Origin: Apteryx mantelli
Taxonomy: Eukaryota; Chordata; Aves; Apterygiformes; Apterygidae
Assembly: GCF_036417845.1 (NCBI RefSeq)
Contig: NC_089981.1
Span: 4,171,501 to 4,235,500 of the forward strand
Reading direction: 5' to 3'
Length of the DNA stretch: 64,000 nt
The position numbers and the translations under genes were made by a program. Position 1 is the stretch's first letter. Each line of letters begins with the position of its first letter. This document shows, piece after piece, positions 22,601-34,778 of the stretch. Below the pieces are notes generated by a model, which did not search any database, was not told where the DNA came from, and was given only the letters and a program-made list of their open reading frames with translations.

Positions 22601-23399
22601 AGTTATGCTGTTGTGTTTTCTCAGCTAATCTTAATTGATCATCTAAGACCAAAACTGCTAGTGTTTGATCTCTGAAGAATGCCACCTTCTATGACAGATG
22701 GGCAGTTAGGGCAATGCAATAGCATTTGTTCTTGGAAAAAGATCCCCAGAAAGAAGATCTCCTTATCTTGAAGATGATCGAGACAATTGTGTAGCTATAG
22801 CCAATTTCTAACCAGCAGGAAGGGAAAATATTGGAGATCCTTTCCCCCAGTTCTTTTTTCTCCTCCCTTCCCCTCACCATCTCTCCAAAATCATGGCAGA
22901 AAGCAAGAGACAGAGGGCAATGGCAAAGACCGCTGCAGCCATCCAGGACTTTCTCACCTTCTTGTGGGTTCCTCGGTATTTCAGGGACTATTTGCAGCAA
23001 CTGCCTGGTGTGGATCTGCTGGTGAAAATTGTCACCTGAAATCTGTGACTGATGGTCCAGATAAAATCCTTGTGCTGTAAAATCAAATCCTGGTGCTGGA
23101 CTATTCAGACACTGTTAAAAAAGCCACGGTCATTTCAGTGTGACATCTGGAGAAACAGCCACTCACTCTCTTGGGGAAGGATCAAGTTTGTTGCATGTGG
23201 TCACTTAGATTTCAACCACTTCCCCCTTCCCTCCCAGCACAGAACCTGTCACTGTCATGGCTTAGGAAATGCTTTTTCACTACTTCTCCCTTCTTCAGAC
23301 AGTGTCGCGATATAAAGAACACAAGAACTGTCTGTCCAAAGTTATAGCTTGACTCTTGCACTGATGCTTTGCTTCCCAGCCGCATCCATGAGCAGCTCT
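19620..23399. other. No gene seen
   Basis: Mixed-composition DNA with only short, unsupported open frames. I see no family motif, clear mobile element or long repeat. Confidence 0.5.
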
Positions 23400-24110
23400 A
23401 GTTTCACAGACCTTGCAGAAGATGGCCTACTGCTGCTCAGGGTCACACAGATTGAGAAATTGTCAGTCCTCTTCCATAAAGCCTGCTGCTGATTTCACAA
23501 CCTCCCTCAACACAACTTCTCATTCCCCAAGGGTCCACTGTCACTGCAGAACCTCCCTTAGCACACTCATCGCTACCGAGTGTCCTCTTCTGACCTCAAA
23601 ACCTCTCCCAACACAGGTTGTCACCATACATTGTCCCCTACTACTTCGCACAACCTGTTCTACGGTAGGGTCTCCTTGAAGTCTGTAGCCAGCCTTATGA
23701 CACCTCAGCAGCCACAATTCTGCAGCCTCTCCTAGTGTTACCCTTCAAAACACGATGCCCACTTCTGATGTCGCAAGGTCTTTCAACACAGCTTAACACC
23801 CACAGTATTACCTGCCACTTCATACGATCTTTCAGCACAGTCCCTCACCACACCTCAGGCACTTCTGATTTCACAAACTCCATGAAGACAGCCCCTGGCC
23901 CTGTAGCATCCATTTCAAGTTTCACAACTTCCCTCCACACCCTGCCTTGTCCCCATCCTGCCCATCATCAAATTCACAACACACATTCACCATGGCTCTA
24001 TGAACAACCCCCTTGCCAGTATTCACTATCCAGCTGCAAAACCTCATTCATCTCACCATGCACAGTCCCTCCTTGTCCAAATCACAGCTCCCCTGAGCAT
24101 GACCTGCTGC
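23400..24110 (+). repeat. Degenerate ~50-bp tandem repeat
   Basis: A unit built around CACAACCTCCCTCAACACA followed by a CCACTTCTGA-type tail recurs roughly every 48-55 bp. Recognisable starts include 23499, 23550, 23599, 23649, 23789, 23830, 23877 and 23927. Copies are strongly diverged. The two open frames within it (23413-23679 and 23735-24115) have no family resemblance and probably reflect stop-poor repeat sequence. Confidence 0.65.
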
Positions 24111-24115
24111 CATAG

Positions 24116-27100
24116 TGATGTCCAGAGCCAGGTGCCAAGATGAGTGGAAAGAAAATGGAGAAAAGACCTTTCTCCTTTCCTGGCACTAAGCACACCCCTA
24201 TGGGGAATTATTTTGCAGCAGGAGGTAGCAGCAATTCTTCATTTGGACTTGTGCATTAAGTCACCTCTGGTAGTCCATTTGGCTAGGGAAACAAAAGGAC
24301 ATGAATGTGATGCTAGCCAAGTTGCTGCCATGTGTGCCACTGGGTACAGAAAGTGGCAGGCTGACTCATACTAGGTTAGCAGGCCAGATGCTATTGGCCT
24401 GATCTCTGGCTTCTGCCATCTGTTGTTCCTCTTCCTTTCCCAAAGACTGTAAGACTTTGTTTACCTTCTTACCCAATACTCTTGGTTCCTGTAGTGACTA
24501 CTGTTAACCCTCATTAAGCTGCCCAAGACTCCAGGCGACCGTAAAAGGACATTTAAGTTAGGGGACTATTTTCACCAAGACATTTCTTTACCAGTATTTA
24601 TTCTCATTAACTGTAGGATTTCTTTTTTCACTGTGGAGATTGCTGGCATTCTGTGCAGAGGAGATGGAGACATTAACTATGTTGCTATCAGGCCATTCCA
24701 CATTTCCAGAAATTTCAGCAAAACAAAGCAAAGGACAGTAGCTGAGACAATGTCTTTCCTGACATCCGTGAGGCATAAGCTACAAATACACAGTAGAGTT
24801 CAGAGCCATGATGAATTTGACTTGGGCCTTGGTTGAGATGATATGCAGATATAAATCAGCATGTCTATTTGCTTCGTTTGTTTCATTTCATAGGTTCACC
24901 TTTGACTGCAGCTGCTCAGGTTAAGAAAGATGGGGCCCATCGTGACAGTGAGATTTGTCTGCCCTAAGTTATTTTCTTTAAAAGCTAGACGTCTATTTCA
25001 CACCTAATCACATCCTAAAATCAGTTCTGAGGTAGATCAGATGCATCTGTCTCCAAAGACATTCATTTTTTTCCGCAGAAGAGCCTAGAGTGACTAAGTC
25101 AGGGTTACATTTGCCGGCTTCCATCGGCATTAAATAGATGACGTCCTCCCTCAGTTTCCCAATGCGTAAATGAAGGATTTTTTTGACTGACTTGGTAATT
25201 CACTGACCTCTGTTAAAACATGCAAATTCTTGCAAAGAGGCTTTACTCACTGGATTTCCAGTGATGAAATTTCTGGTGAGATAGGACTTGGAGGGTCATC
25301 AAGAGGTCACCCAGGACATCTTCTGTCCCTATAAAAACTTCATCGTAACCACTCCTGAGAGAAATGAGCCCAAGCTGTCCTTAAAAGACTCCTGTGATAG
25401 GAATTCTTTACCATCCCTGGAGGATGGTGACACTTCCTACAGCTTGAGTTTTCTTTCTTTTTTTCTTTAATGAAGATTTCTCTTTTACATGTTTTTTTGG
25501 AATACACAGAAGTGAAAAAAGGAGAGAAAATATCTGGATTACAAATGGACTGTTTTAGCATTCACAATGCTAGGAAGCCAGAGCAGTGGACCTAATGGCC
25601 CTTTACACATGGGAAATCCATACAACTATCAGCTTGGAGTAAGGAAGAACTCCGAGAAGCGTTAGCTGGATAGTTCCATGCATATGCTTGTCCAGTTGAA
25701 TACTCAGCTACTCCTTTGACTGTTATTACTTATGGAGAAACCCCGAAATGCCTTTGTGATATCATTATAAAAGCATTGACTGACAACTGTTTCTTTAAAA
25801 TATATTTACTTAAACTTTTCAGTCAAGACAGAACTCATTCTCCTCCTTTGCCCCTTTCTTTCACGCCTTCCCTTCACGAAGCCTCCACCCCTCCCTCCTC
25901 CAGCCCCAAGAGCCCTTCAGGTGGAAGATTTCCTGGGAGAGGGTTAAAGGTTGGTACTTAAATGGTTTTCTTCTCAGCCCTTTGTGCAGCTGCTGGGATA
26001 TGAAAGCATCATTCAGCACACCCAGGTCACATCATCCACACAGCCTATTAAACCACTTCTCACACAGGCAGGAAACATCAAGATACACTTGTGACACACA
26101 AAAGCAAGTAATAAATTAGATGGGACTGGATTATACACTAACAGCCACCTCCTAAGCAAGTTTTGGAAGCTTTCCAGAAGCCATTCTATGTTCTTTAAAG
26201 GTGCTGTGCTCTAACACATTCATACCAGGAGAGACAGAAGTTGAGGAGATAAAGTTGTACAGCCTTGCACAAAAAATTAGATCTCTAAACACAGGTGAGG
26301 TAAGTTTTGCAGCTTCTCTGGCTTCTTGCTTCGCTTCGCTTTGCTTTGCTTTGCTTTGCTTTCCTCTTCCTTTTCCTTTCTTCTTGCACAAAAGTGAAAA
26401 TACAGAAAGGAACTTCCACTGAAGTTATCAACTGTCTCTAGTTATCTTTGGCTAGAATCATATACAGAGCTAGTTCTACAGCCGCAGATTCGATTGCTTC
26501 GATATTATTCTTTTGTTTCCCATAACCACCTGAGATTTTAGGGAAGAATGCATGCAGTAAGGAGATGGTGCAATTTCTCACCCTTTTTGAGATGTTAAGA
26601 GTACACATGAGATTCATTTTATTTTGCAGCTGATTGCATTATGTCATATAGCTCAGGTCTACCCCTGCAAAGGCACTTGAAGAGATAAGCCATAAGTGGT
26701 GGGAATCCTCTACTGAATTAGTCATTCTAGTAATCCTCTTGGAGTCAGCAGTAAGAAACAGGTACCTGCAGCACATGATTCATCACATCTCCAAGTAGAC
26801 TGGTCAGGTGTAATATGCCTAGCTTAGGTATAGGTGCCTACATGACTTAAGGCGATGAGATGAGATCAGACAGATGGGTAGTTTGTTAAATGCAGTTTGG
26901 TGGTGATGGAAAGGACCTTATCAAGCAAGATACATGGTCGAGCTGTCTGAATTGTGAATCGGTCCTTTTGTAGATGCACACCTTGTTTTTAGCTCAGGAA
27001 TTTGCCATCTGCTGGTATTCAGGCATACAGTTTCCCCTGACCATTTCTCTCTCGGTCACTCCTTTCTGACTGCCTAAATATGGCCCTGCGATTGCTGTGG

Positions 27101-28245
27101 TATGCTTCCAGTGATGCTCTGGCTTGGATGGAGCCCAGCTATTTCTTTTCGTCTGGGTACTGCACAGCCATAAAGGTGTGCTCATTTCATCCCTGTCATT
27201 TATTTTGTTGAGAAGTCTACGTCGTTGCTCAGTAGAAGGAAGAGGAGTAGAAAGGATCACAACTTGGTAAGACGAGGGAGAAACTGACCTCCCGTTGTTC
27301 TTACTGATCCTTTTCCTTGTAGAAATATCTGAAGGGGAACCATCCATGTAAATTTTACCCTTCTGCTTGAAAAACTTTCATCTAGTGTAAGTACAACTGT
27401 AAGCATAGGAAAAGTCCCTACCTTTGCCCACTTCCTCTCTCGGCTTCACTTTGTGGGTTTGAAAGTAATCTTGGCTTTTCTCAGTTTCAGTGTTTCCTGT
27501 GGATGCTTGATGACTTTGTGCCTGCACGAGAATTTCTGATTATGCTGCAGATGGAAGTAGTTGGTAGATAACTTGGCTTAACTGAATCATTCCGCCAATT
27601 CCGCCAATGTGAAGTACTACATTAAGTCATATGTGTAATTTTTTTCCCCTCCATGATAGATAACCTTCCCAGAACTCATTTTTCAGCCTGTGACATTTCA
27701 TATTTACGTTTCAAAATGTATATAGACAAGAGAGTTCTTTTCTCTGCATGTGGGTATATTTCACTTCTAAACAAGAATTCAAAGATCATGTGTACTTATA
27801 AAGCAAATCATCATTCTGAGCAATATTTCCAGGTATTCTTAAAGACACCCATTTTACAAAGATTGCTGTCAGGGACTTTGTCTACCCTGAGGGCAAACAT
27901 ACTGCATTATCTGCCTCGTAGTGCCCAAGATGAACACTCTGGCCTTGTCCTTAGTGCATGGAAGGCTACCAGCCATGGAGCCAGTCCTTCAAAATCCTGG
28001 AGCACCAGGATTAAGGAACATATCACAGAGTGCACCTATGTCCGTGCCACCAAAGCCATGGCAGAAGCTTTGTACTGTGGAGAATTAAATAGCCGTTAAA
28101 AAAAAAATAAATGACAGAAACTAAACGCTTCATAAGTTTAATACTAATGCTATATCTTTCTTGGCTTGTATCCACTTCTGATATAGAATTCATCATTAAT
28201 AATGAAAAAATGCTGATGAATCATGTGTCTGTCTTTATTTTCCCA
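24116..28245. other. No gene seen; one microsatellite
   Basis: I see no coding region that can be supported. A CTTTG pentanucleotide microsatellite lies at 26329-26363. The end of the stretch (28245-28246) is a splice acceptor (TTTTCCCAG) just upstream of the intact OR, so a 5' UTR exon of that gene may lie somewhere in this interval. Confidence 0.5.
26329..26363 (+). repeat. CTTTG/CTTCG microsatellite
   Basis: About seven tandem pentamers, TTCGC then TTTGC, in a pyrimidine-rich setting. Confidence 0.8.
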
Positions 28246-28289
28246 GGTGTATAAGCTGCATATTGCATATTGCCACCCAACTGATCAAC

Positions 28290-29225
28290 ATGGAGAACGT
28301 AAGCAGTGTGAAGGAATTCATTCTTCTGGGCCTTTCAAAGAACCAAGGGGTGCAGAAAATATGTTTTGTGGTGTTTTTGTTCTTCTATATTGTTACTGTG
28401 GCAGGAAATCTGCTCATCGTTGTCACTGTAGTCAGCAGTCAACGTCTGAACTCCCCCATGTATTTCTTTCTCTGCCACCTGTCCATTGCAGATATTTGCT
28501 ACTCTTCTGCCACAGCTCCCAAAATGATTGCTGACTTCCTTGTTGAGAAGAAAACCATTTCCTTTGGGGGTTGCATGGCACAGCTATTTTGGGAACATAT
28601 CTCCGGCGGCGCTGAGGTCTTCATCCTCACAGTGATGGCCTATGATCGCTACTTTGCCATATGCAGACCCCTGCACTACACCACCCTCATGACCAGGCGT
28701 GTGTGTGGCTGGATGGTGATGGGTTCATGGGTGGGGGGCTTTGTGCACTCCCTGGTGCAGACCCTCGTAACCGTTAGCCTCCCTTTTTGCGGCCCCAACA
28801 AAATTGACCACTACCTCTGTGATGTCCGTCCCCTACTACAACTGGCCTGTACTGACCCCTATGTTGTGGGCGTCATTGTCGTTGCCAATACTGGAATGAT
28901 TTGTTTGGTCTCTTTCATCATCCTGGTCACATCCTACATGGTCATTTTGTTATCCTTGAAAAGACGAACGTCCGAAGGGAGGAACAAAGCCCTCTCCACC
29001 TGTGGGTCCCACATTACTGTGGTGATTCTCTTCTTTGGGCCATGCACATTCACCTACATACGCCCATCCAGCAGTCTCTCGGAGGAGAAGAGGTTAGCTG
29101 TGTTTTACACTGTCATCACGCCCATGCTGAACCCACTCATCTACACACTGAGAAATGAGGAGATGAAAAGTGCCATGAGAAAACTGTGGAATAGAAAAGT
29201 CTGGAGTGAAAAGGGTGAGGTGTAG
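28290..29225 (+). CDS. Olfactory receptor, class II, OR4-like, intact
   Basis: This encodes a 311-residue odorant GPCR in a single coding exon. ATG 28290 gives MENVSSVKEFILLGLS, with an N-glycosylation sequon at residue 3 and the family's normal N-terminus; an ATG nine codons upstream is in frame but less typical. Hallmarks in order are GNLL in TM1 (39-42), LNSPMYFFLCHLSIADICYS in TM2, the disulfide cysteine in SFGGCMAQLF, MAYDRYFAICRPLHY at the end of TM3, FCGPNKIDHYLCDV in the second extracellular loop, KALSTCGSHI in TM6 and PMLNPLIYTLRN in TM7. No lesion is visible. A splice acceptor at 28245-28246 lies 44 nt upstream of the ATG, as is common for OR 5' UTR introns. FCGPNxIDHY...ACTDPY suggests family 4; the exact subfamily is not determined. 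Confidence 0.95.
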   Translation: MENVSSVKEFILLGLSKNQGVQKICFVVFLFFYIVTVAGNLLIVVTVVSSQRLNSPMYFFLCHLSIADICYSSATAPKMIADFLVEKKTISFGGCMAQLFWEHISGGAEVFILTVMAYDRYFAICRPLHYTTLMTRRVCGWMVMGSWVGGFVHSLVQTLVTVSLPFCGPNKIDHYLCDVRPLLQLACTDPYVVGVIVVANTGMICLVSFIILVTSYMVILLSLKRRTSEGRNKALSTCGSHITVVILFFGPCTFTYIRPSSSLSEEKRLAVFYTVITPMLNPLIYTLRNEEMKSAMRKLWNRKVWSEKGEV

Positions 29226-32200
29226 AACTGTGGTAACATTTTCTCAGGAGCTGAGAAAATCAAGTCTCTCTCACTACAATTCCATTTTGGAAAATTTACT
29301 GAAAGCTCCCTTTTGAAGAAAAGCTTGGTTTTAGCTGTTGCAGTAGTTAGGAAGACACTGAAAGCTCATGTTTTGATTGGAATGGCATTGTAAACTCTGT
29401 GACTAGCAGGGCTTCCCTTTATGTTCTCTTTTTGAATAGCACAGGCCCAGGACTGGGGCTTCCAAGCACTGCTGAGACACCAGCAAATAAAGAAATGAAT
29501 GCTATCAAAAATATTAAAATGTGTTCCAGGCAGAGCATCCCGTTAGTCCGAGCTCTCCCAGGTGTAAACTTTCCGTCAGACAAACTCCATCTACTCTGTA
29601 ATCTACTCAGCTAGGAAACAATGGCCCAAGGTGTCTGCAAGGCTGTTGGTCACCTCCTGCTGGAAGCAATTGCGCCAAAGGCTTCCTTCCCCTTTACTTT
29701 GGAGTAAATGCCTTCTTAGGAGTACTGCATTGTCATATGCTGAATCCATGGGTTAGCAGTTAAACTGCTGATATTAGATGCTGGCTGGGTCATTTGCTGA
29801 TGCAGATGATATGAGGAGAAGCTTCTCCGCTTCCCATTCCAGTGCAACTCTCTGCCTTTCTGTAGTAGTTCACCTGTCACTAATGCCCTCCTTCCTAGCC
29901 ATCCCCTCTGCCCTTCATCTCTGCCTCAGATTTTGCATTTTACTGTTTAGACTAATAGAGAATCAAAGATCCAAGTGAAAGATAAATTGCTCACCGTAGG
30001 AAATTGTCGCCACCAAAGAAAGTATTGGGGGGCAAAGAAAGCATTGGGGGGCACAATTTTATGTGTCAGTGAAAAAAAAGAGTTGTTTGGGAATAATTCC
30101 TGTACGCAGGATAACTCCTAGCCCAACAGGGCACATCTACAGGCCCAGGCAAAGGAAGGAACATGTATTCCAAGGGAATAGCTGGAGCAGCTACTCCTGC
30201 AGGAGGGAAGAGAAGAAATGTGAAGATGGAAGATTAAATCATCTCAGAGCCAGTCACAGCTGCCACAGGGAGGTTAGTTGTAGCAGCTAAGGTTCTCCAC
30301 AAGGACGAAGGAGCCACGAGGAGCCACGGGACCCTGACTCCTACCTTGCCAGGAGGAAAAGAGCAAATCAGGTGCGTGAAGGAGAAAGACATCTGTGTAA
30401 TGCACTCTGAAAGTAACTAAAGCACTTTCTTTTTTCTTCCTTCACTTCACGTTCCCTATAAACACTTGCTTGCACTTGTGTTGCACCTTAACATGGCTTA
30501 AGTGTGATTCAAGATAAGAAGGTGTTCCCTGCAGAGGAGAGCGGCAGATCTACAGACCAAACCCTGGGACAATGTCGCAAATGCTCTGGTTCCCTGAATG
30601 TCCTCTGCTCTATGCAGGGGGTGGCAGAGTGGGTTCCCATTTCACAGGCATGCACCAGTACACTGCGGATGTCTCAGTGTCTTCTCCTCACCGTGGTGGG
30701 TTATGTGGATGGCAGCCAGCAGGACGGAACTGGGATAAATCCTGATTCTCAAGGCTTAGAGGGATAGTGTCCCTCAGGCCTGGGCCAGCATGTCCCTCAC
30801 CCAGCATTCACACTCTGTGGACACAGCTAAAGGTGGGACCATCCCCACCTATTTGTAGCAGTCTAAATTCTTCATGCAATGAAGGACAGTTGTCTAGCTG
30901 AGCACCATTGTCAACAGAGAGGGACAGGCGCCTTCAGAGGTTGGTCTGTCTCACCTGGGGTGGGGCAGGTAGAAAGACAGATGGGGCCCACTGACCCCCT
31001 TCATACTGAAACTGCTGAGGGGTTAGGGCACACGGCCAGTTCAAGCTAAGGCTTATAATTTTAAAACTGTTTGTTTTTTTTAAAATGTTTTGGGGAAGAA
31101 TGCCATGATTTTTCTGATTTCTCTTCTGGCTGCTGGATGCTAGCAGGCAACAGCGGGACCATAGCTTATGGAAGGCATCAACAACAACAACAACATTTGA
31201 TTCCTCTACACATTGGCTCAGATTCTTATAATGATTTAATATGAGGACTAACCAGCTGCTTCTGTATTTTGCATTGCCTGAGTAAAAATACCTGGCAAGT
31301 AGTGAGGCCTGACCACAAACATTTTTGAAGTCTTGAAATAATTTCCTCGTTTACTTCTTGTTTCAAACGTGTACAGACCAGATGTCTAAGTGCCAACAGT
31401 CCTATAGCACAGTTCTGATATTTATTTATGCTGCAAACATGCAATGGTAAGAGCAAGTTAATAAGAAAGAAGAAAGCATATGTGAAATATTGTCTTGGAA
31501 GGGAAGAAATATCTAACACGTGTAAGAGACATCTTTATTCAAAAAATGTTTGATTGCAAGGGTAATGTGAACACAAACTCTTGCAAATGGTCAGCCATGA
31601 CATTGATTTTAAATAGAAATGTTTCCAAAAGAAGCACATAGCTAATACTAAATGAAGTCCATTTATCTAGACAGCTCTGGAAAGGAAGCAAGAAAGCAAG
31701 CAACCCCCCCACAATGTGACATGGTCTAGGTGATCACGCTCCAGAGTCACCCTGTAGAGATTACTCTAATAGCTGTCCAAAATATATATTTTATCTCCTT
31801 GTCCACTGATTCTTTCTGACAAAGAAAACTTCACATGCCTCTGCGATCTCATTGCTTCTGGTAAGCTTGTGCTTCTGCTGTGCAATTTACTTGAAATATT
31901 TCTGCCACAACTTCCCCATCTGGAGAGAGACAGAGAGTTGTTCTTGCAGATGCTCTTGGAAGTTGTTTTTGCAGAATGAGAAATGGAGCTAGACATTCAG
32001 GCTGTCCGTTTCATCCCCTGTAGTTTCCAGCCCTGGCAGAGATGTGGACTGCTCTCGTGACACATAAGAAGCAGCTTGAAGCTGAGAGGTTTTGATGAAA
32101 CTGCCTGAAGTGGTCCGAGAGGTCATCAGAGGAGAATAGCAGGCAAACTGTTGGAGACTAGCAAATATAAACTGTGTAAGTTTTCTGATCTTGCTTCTTT

Positions 32201-33845
32201 GTTTTGTTCAAGCATGACTATGAAATCCTGCCTTTGAAAAGAGGCATTACTGTTGAGTGACTTTTGTGAGGTGCATTTTATGAAGTAGAAAGAACTCAAT
32301 TTTTTTTTTACCCTTTGTTTTAATTGGTGTCTTCTTTGCTTATTTTTCAGTTATACGCCATTTCCAGAAATATCTGTCAAAAGGAAGTTTCTGGTGTTAC
32401 AGAGTCAAGGAGTCAATAGGTAGCTGCAGCACTGCCTATGTACTCAATCTTAACTTGTCCCCTCTAGCTGTACACATCGTGGCAACAATGCTCTTAACAC
32501 ACATGCTTTGGGCCTCCCCACACTGCTTTCCCTCTGCCCATGGAGTGGCATGGAGATAGGGCTGGAGACACGAAAGAATATTTCCTCTGCTGCTAAAGTT
32601 GGAGGGTGGAAGAGGCAGAGATCTCGTGAGAAAGAACTGATTGACCTGTGATTGTGGAACAGGATTAAGAGCCCAAAGGACTTGCCAGTATTGTGGACAT
32701 TGTTCTGCAGCTCTTGCCGTCTATCTTTTCAGTGTAGAAACTGAACACTAGTGATACTTGCGTACTGCACTAGAGTGCAGCAAAGGTGAATACAAGGGTG
32801 TTGGTGAGTAAAGGAGATTCAGCAGCGGTGTATTTATTACCCCAGGGGCATCACAGGTGTGTTTATGGGGATTTCCATAGTCCAGAACTTGGCTGAGGTG
32901 TACAAAAACCTTACTGACACATCGTTAATGCAGATTATCTCCAGTATTCACCCATGTACTGTAGGAAAGGTGGTCTGAGGAAATACAAGCCCGCTCTTTT
33001 GGAGACTGAGGTCTCAACCCAGAAACTCCTGAGCAATAACTGGAACCCATCCACACAAGATGTAGCCCAGTACAGCACATATAGGACAATGACTCTCCTG
33101 CTTCAGGTTTCCTGGCATGCCTTGAACATGGTCTGATTTCACTTAGGGCGCCTTAAAGACAGTTTGTGCCTAAAGGCACATCTCTGCTAAACAGACATGA
33201 GGTAGGTGTCCACTTTACCTCCTCCAGAAGGATCTACACTGATAGCTGAAGTGATGTTAATTAGCCAGCTGCCTTGTGTCATGATGTGAATACTGATGGT
33301 TGCACAAAAATGCATGGACATTCTACCAGAGTCAGAGAGCAATAGCAAGGACCAGTTCTGTTGAATTCCTTCAGAGGGTTGAAAAAGAAGGTACGTTCAC
33401 TGCTTGAGCAGAATTCCTTAGGGAATGACTAACGTGTTGAGACTCAAATCAAAACATGCACTATCCTTCTCAGTCAGGTTTTCGTTTCCAAATCAACACT
33501 TCAAAAGTGGATGTTTAGGGAACCTAGTGACTAGTCTTCCTTTTTAAAAGGGGCAAAGATCAGAAATATGAATCTGGAGGATATTTCCACCAACTCCCTC
33601 AAATAAATGAACGGAGCTCGCTATTACACACTTCAGTAATACATTCTGAGTTAGATATCAACTGTCACTCCTTGAGAGAAGCATTGACTTTGAAAGGAAA
33701 CTTTCCCCAAAAGGCATAAAAGGGAATACATTGATATTGAACATACCAGTGATCAATATGGATGTGTACTGATAGCACTGTGTTTCTAATGCCATCACAG
33801 GTGGCTTTATTCTGTGCTTCAGGTCCTGTCTACGTGACGTATGTG
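29226..33845. other. No gene seen between two OR loci
   Basis: Mixed AT-rich DNA. A 20-bp imperfect duplication (AAAGAAAGTATTGGGGGGC, about 30017-30055) and a CAA run near 31182-31195 are the only local structures noted. Confidence 0.5.
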
Positions 33846-34646
33846 AAGAACAAAAACAATGTGACGGAGTTTGTCTTCCAGGGACTCACACAAGATGATG
33901 CATTAGCAAAAGTATGCTTCACATTCTTCTTAGTCTTCTATGCCACTGTTATTCTTGGAAACCTGCTTATCATCCTCACTATATAGAACAGTCAACAGCT
34001 GGACTCTCCCATGTACTTCTTCCTGAGCTGCTTGTCCTTTGTAGATATCAGTTACTCTACTGTCACAGTTCCCAAACTCATTTGTGACCTTCTTGCTGAA
34101 AAGAAGACCATCTCTTTTGTGGGCTGCATAGCACAGCTCTTTGGGGTCCATCTCTTTGCCTGCACGGAGATGTTCATCCTCATAGCAATGGCGTATGATC
34201 GTTACACTGCTATATGCAAGCCGCTTCATTACACAAGCATTATGAACAAGCATGTGTGTGGCCGGCTGGTGGCAGCTTCGTGGGTGGGAGGCTGTGTGCA
34301 CTCCCTGGCGCAGACCCTGCTGACTGCTCAGCTATTGTTTTGTGGGCCCAATGAGATCGACCACTACTTCTGTGATGTACACGCTTTGCTGAAGCTGGCC
34401 TGCACTGACACCTACGTGGTTGGTTGCATCGTGGTTGCCAATAGTGGTCTGATTTCCTCGGGCTCTTTGCTTGTTCTTGTTGTGTCCTGTGTCATTATTT
34501 TGGTCTCTTTGAGGACACCCTCTTCCAAAGGGCGTCTCAAAGCACTCTCTACCTGCACCTCCCATATCACTGTTGCACTTCTGTTCCTTGGGCCATGCAT
34601 TTTCATCTCTATGCGCTCTTCCACCATCTTCTCAGCAGACAAGAGT
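33846..34646 (+). pseudogene. Olfactory receptor pseudogene, OR4-like
   Basis: Same subfamily style as the intact receptor 4.6 kb upstream. It starts KNKNNVTEFVFQGLTQDDA without an ATG at the expected place (the codons before it are ACG TAT GTG). TM1 ends GNLLIILTI, then TAG at 33984-33986, then [18 protein letters not shown] in the same frame. It retains [35 protein letters not shown] and [10 protein letters not shown]. Homology breaks off after [10 protein letters not shown] at about 34646; TM7 with its NPLIY motif is missing and replaced by unrelated sequence that stays open to 34778. Lesions are therefore start loss, one nonsense codon (lysine or similar to TAG) and loss of the C-terminus. 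Confidence 0.9.
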
Positions 34647-34778
34647 AGAACTGAAACTAAATTCAAGGTTTCATGTAGCTCTCATCTTTCTTTGGAAATT
34701 GTCAGTCAAAAGGATGTGAGCATATTGTCACCAGTCAAACCTGAGCCTTTGGGGTGGTATTGTGGCTTTTACCTTTAG

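Noticed and set aside
23735..24115. 126-codon open frame
   Set aside because: It lies wholly in the degenerate ~50-bp tandem repeat and is Ser/Thr/His/Pro-rich without family resemblance.
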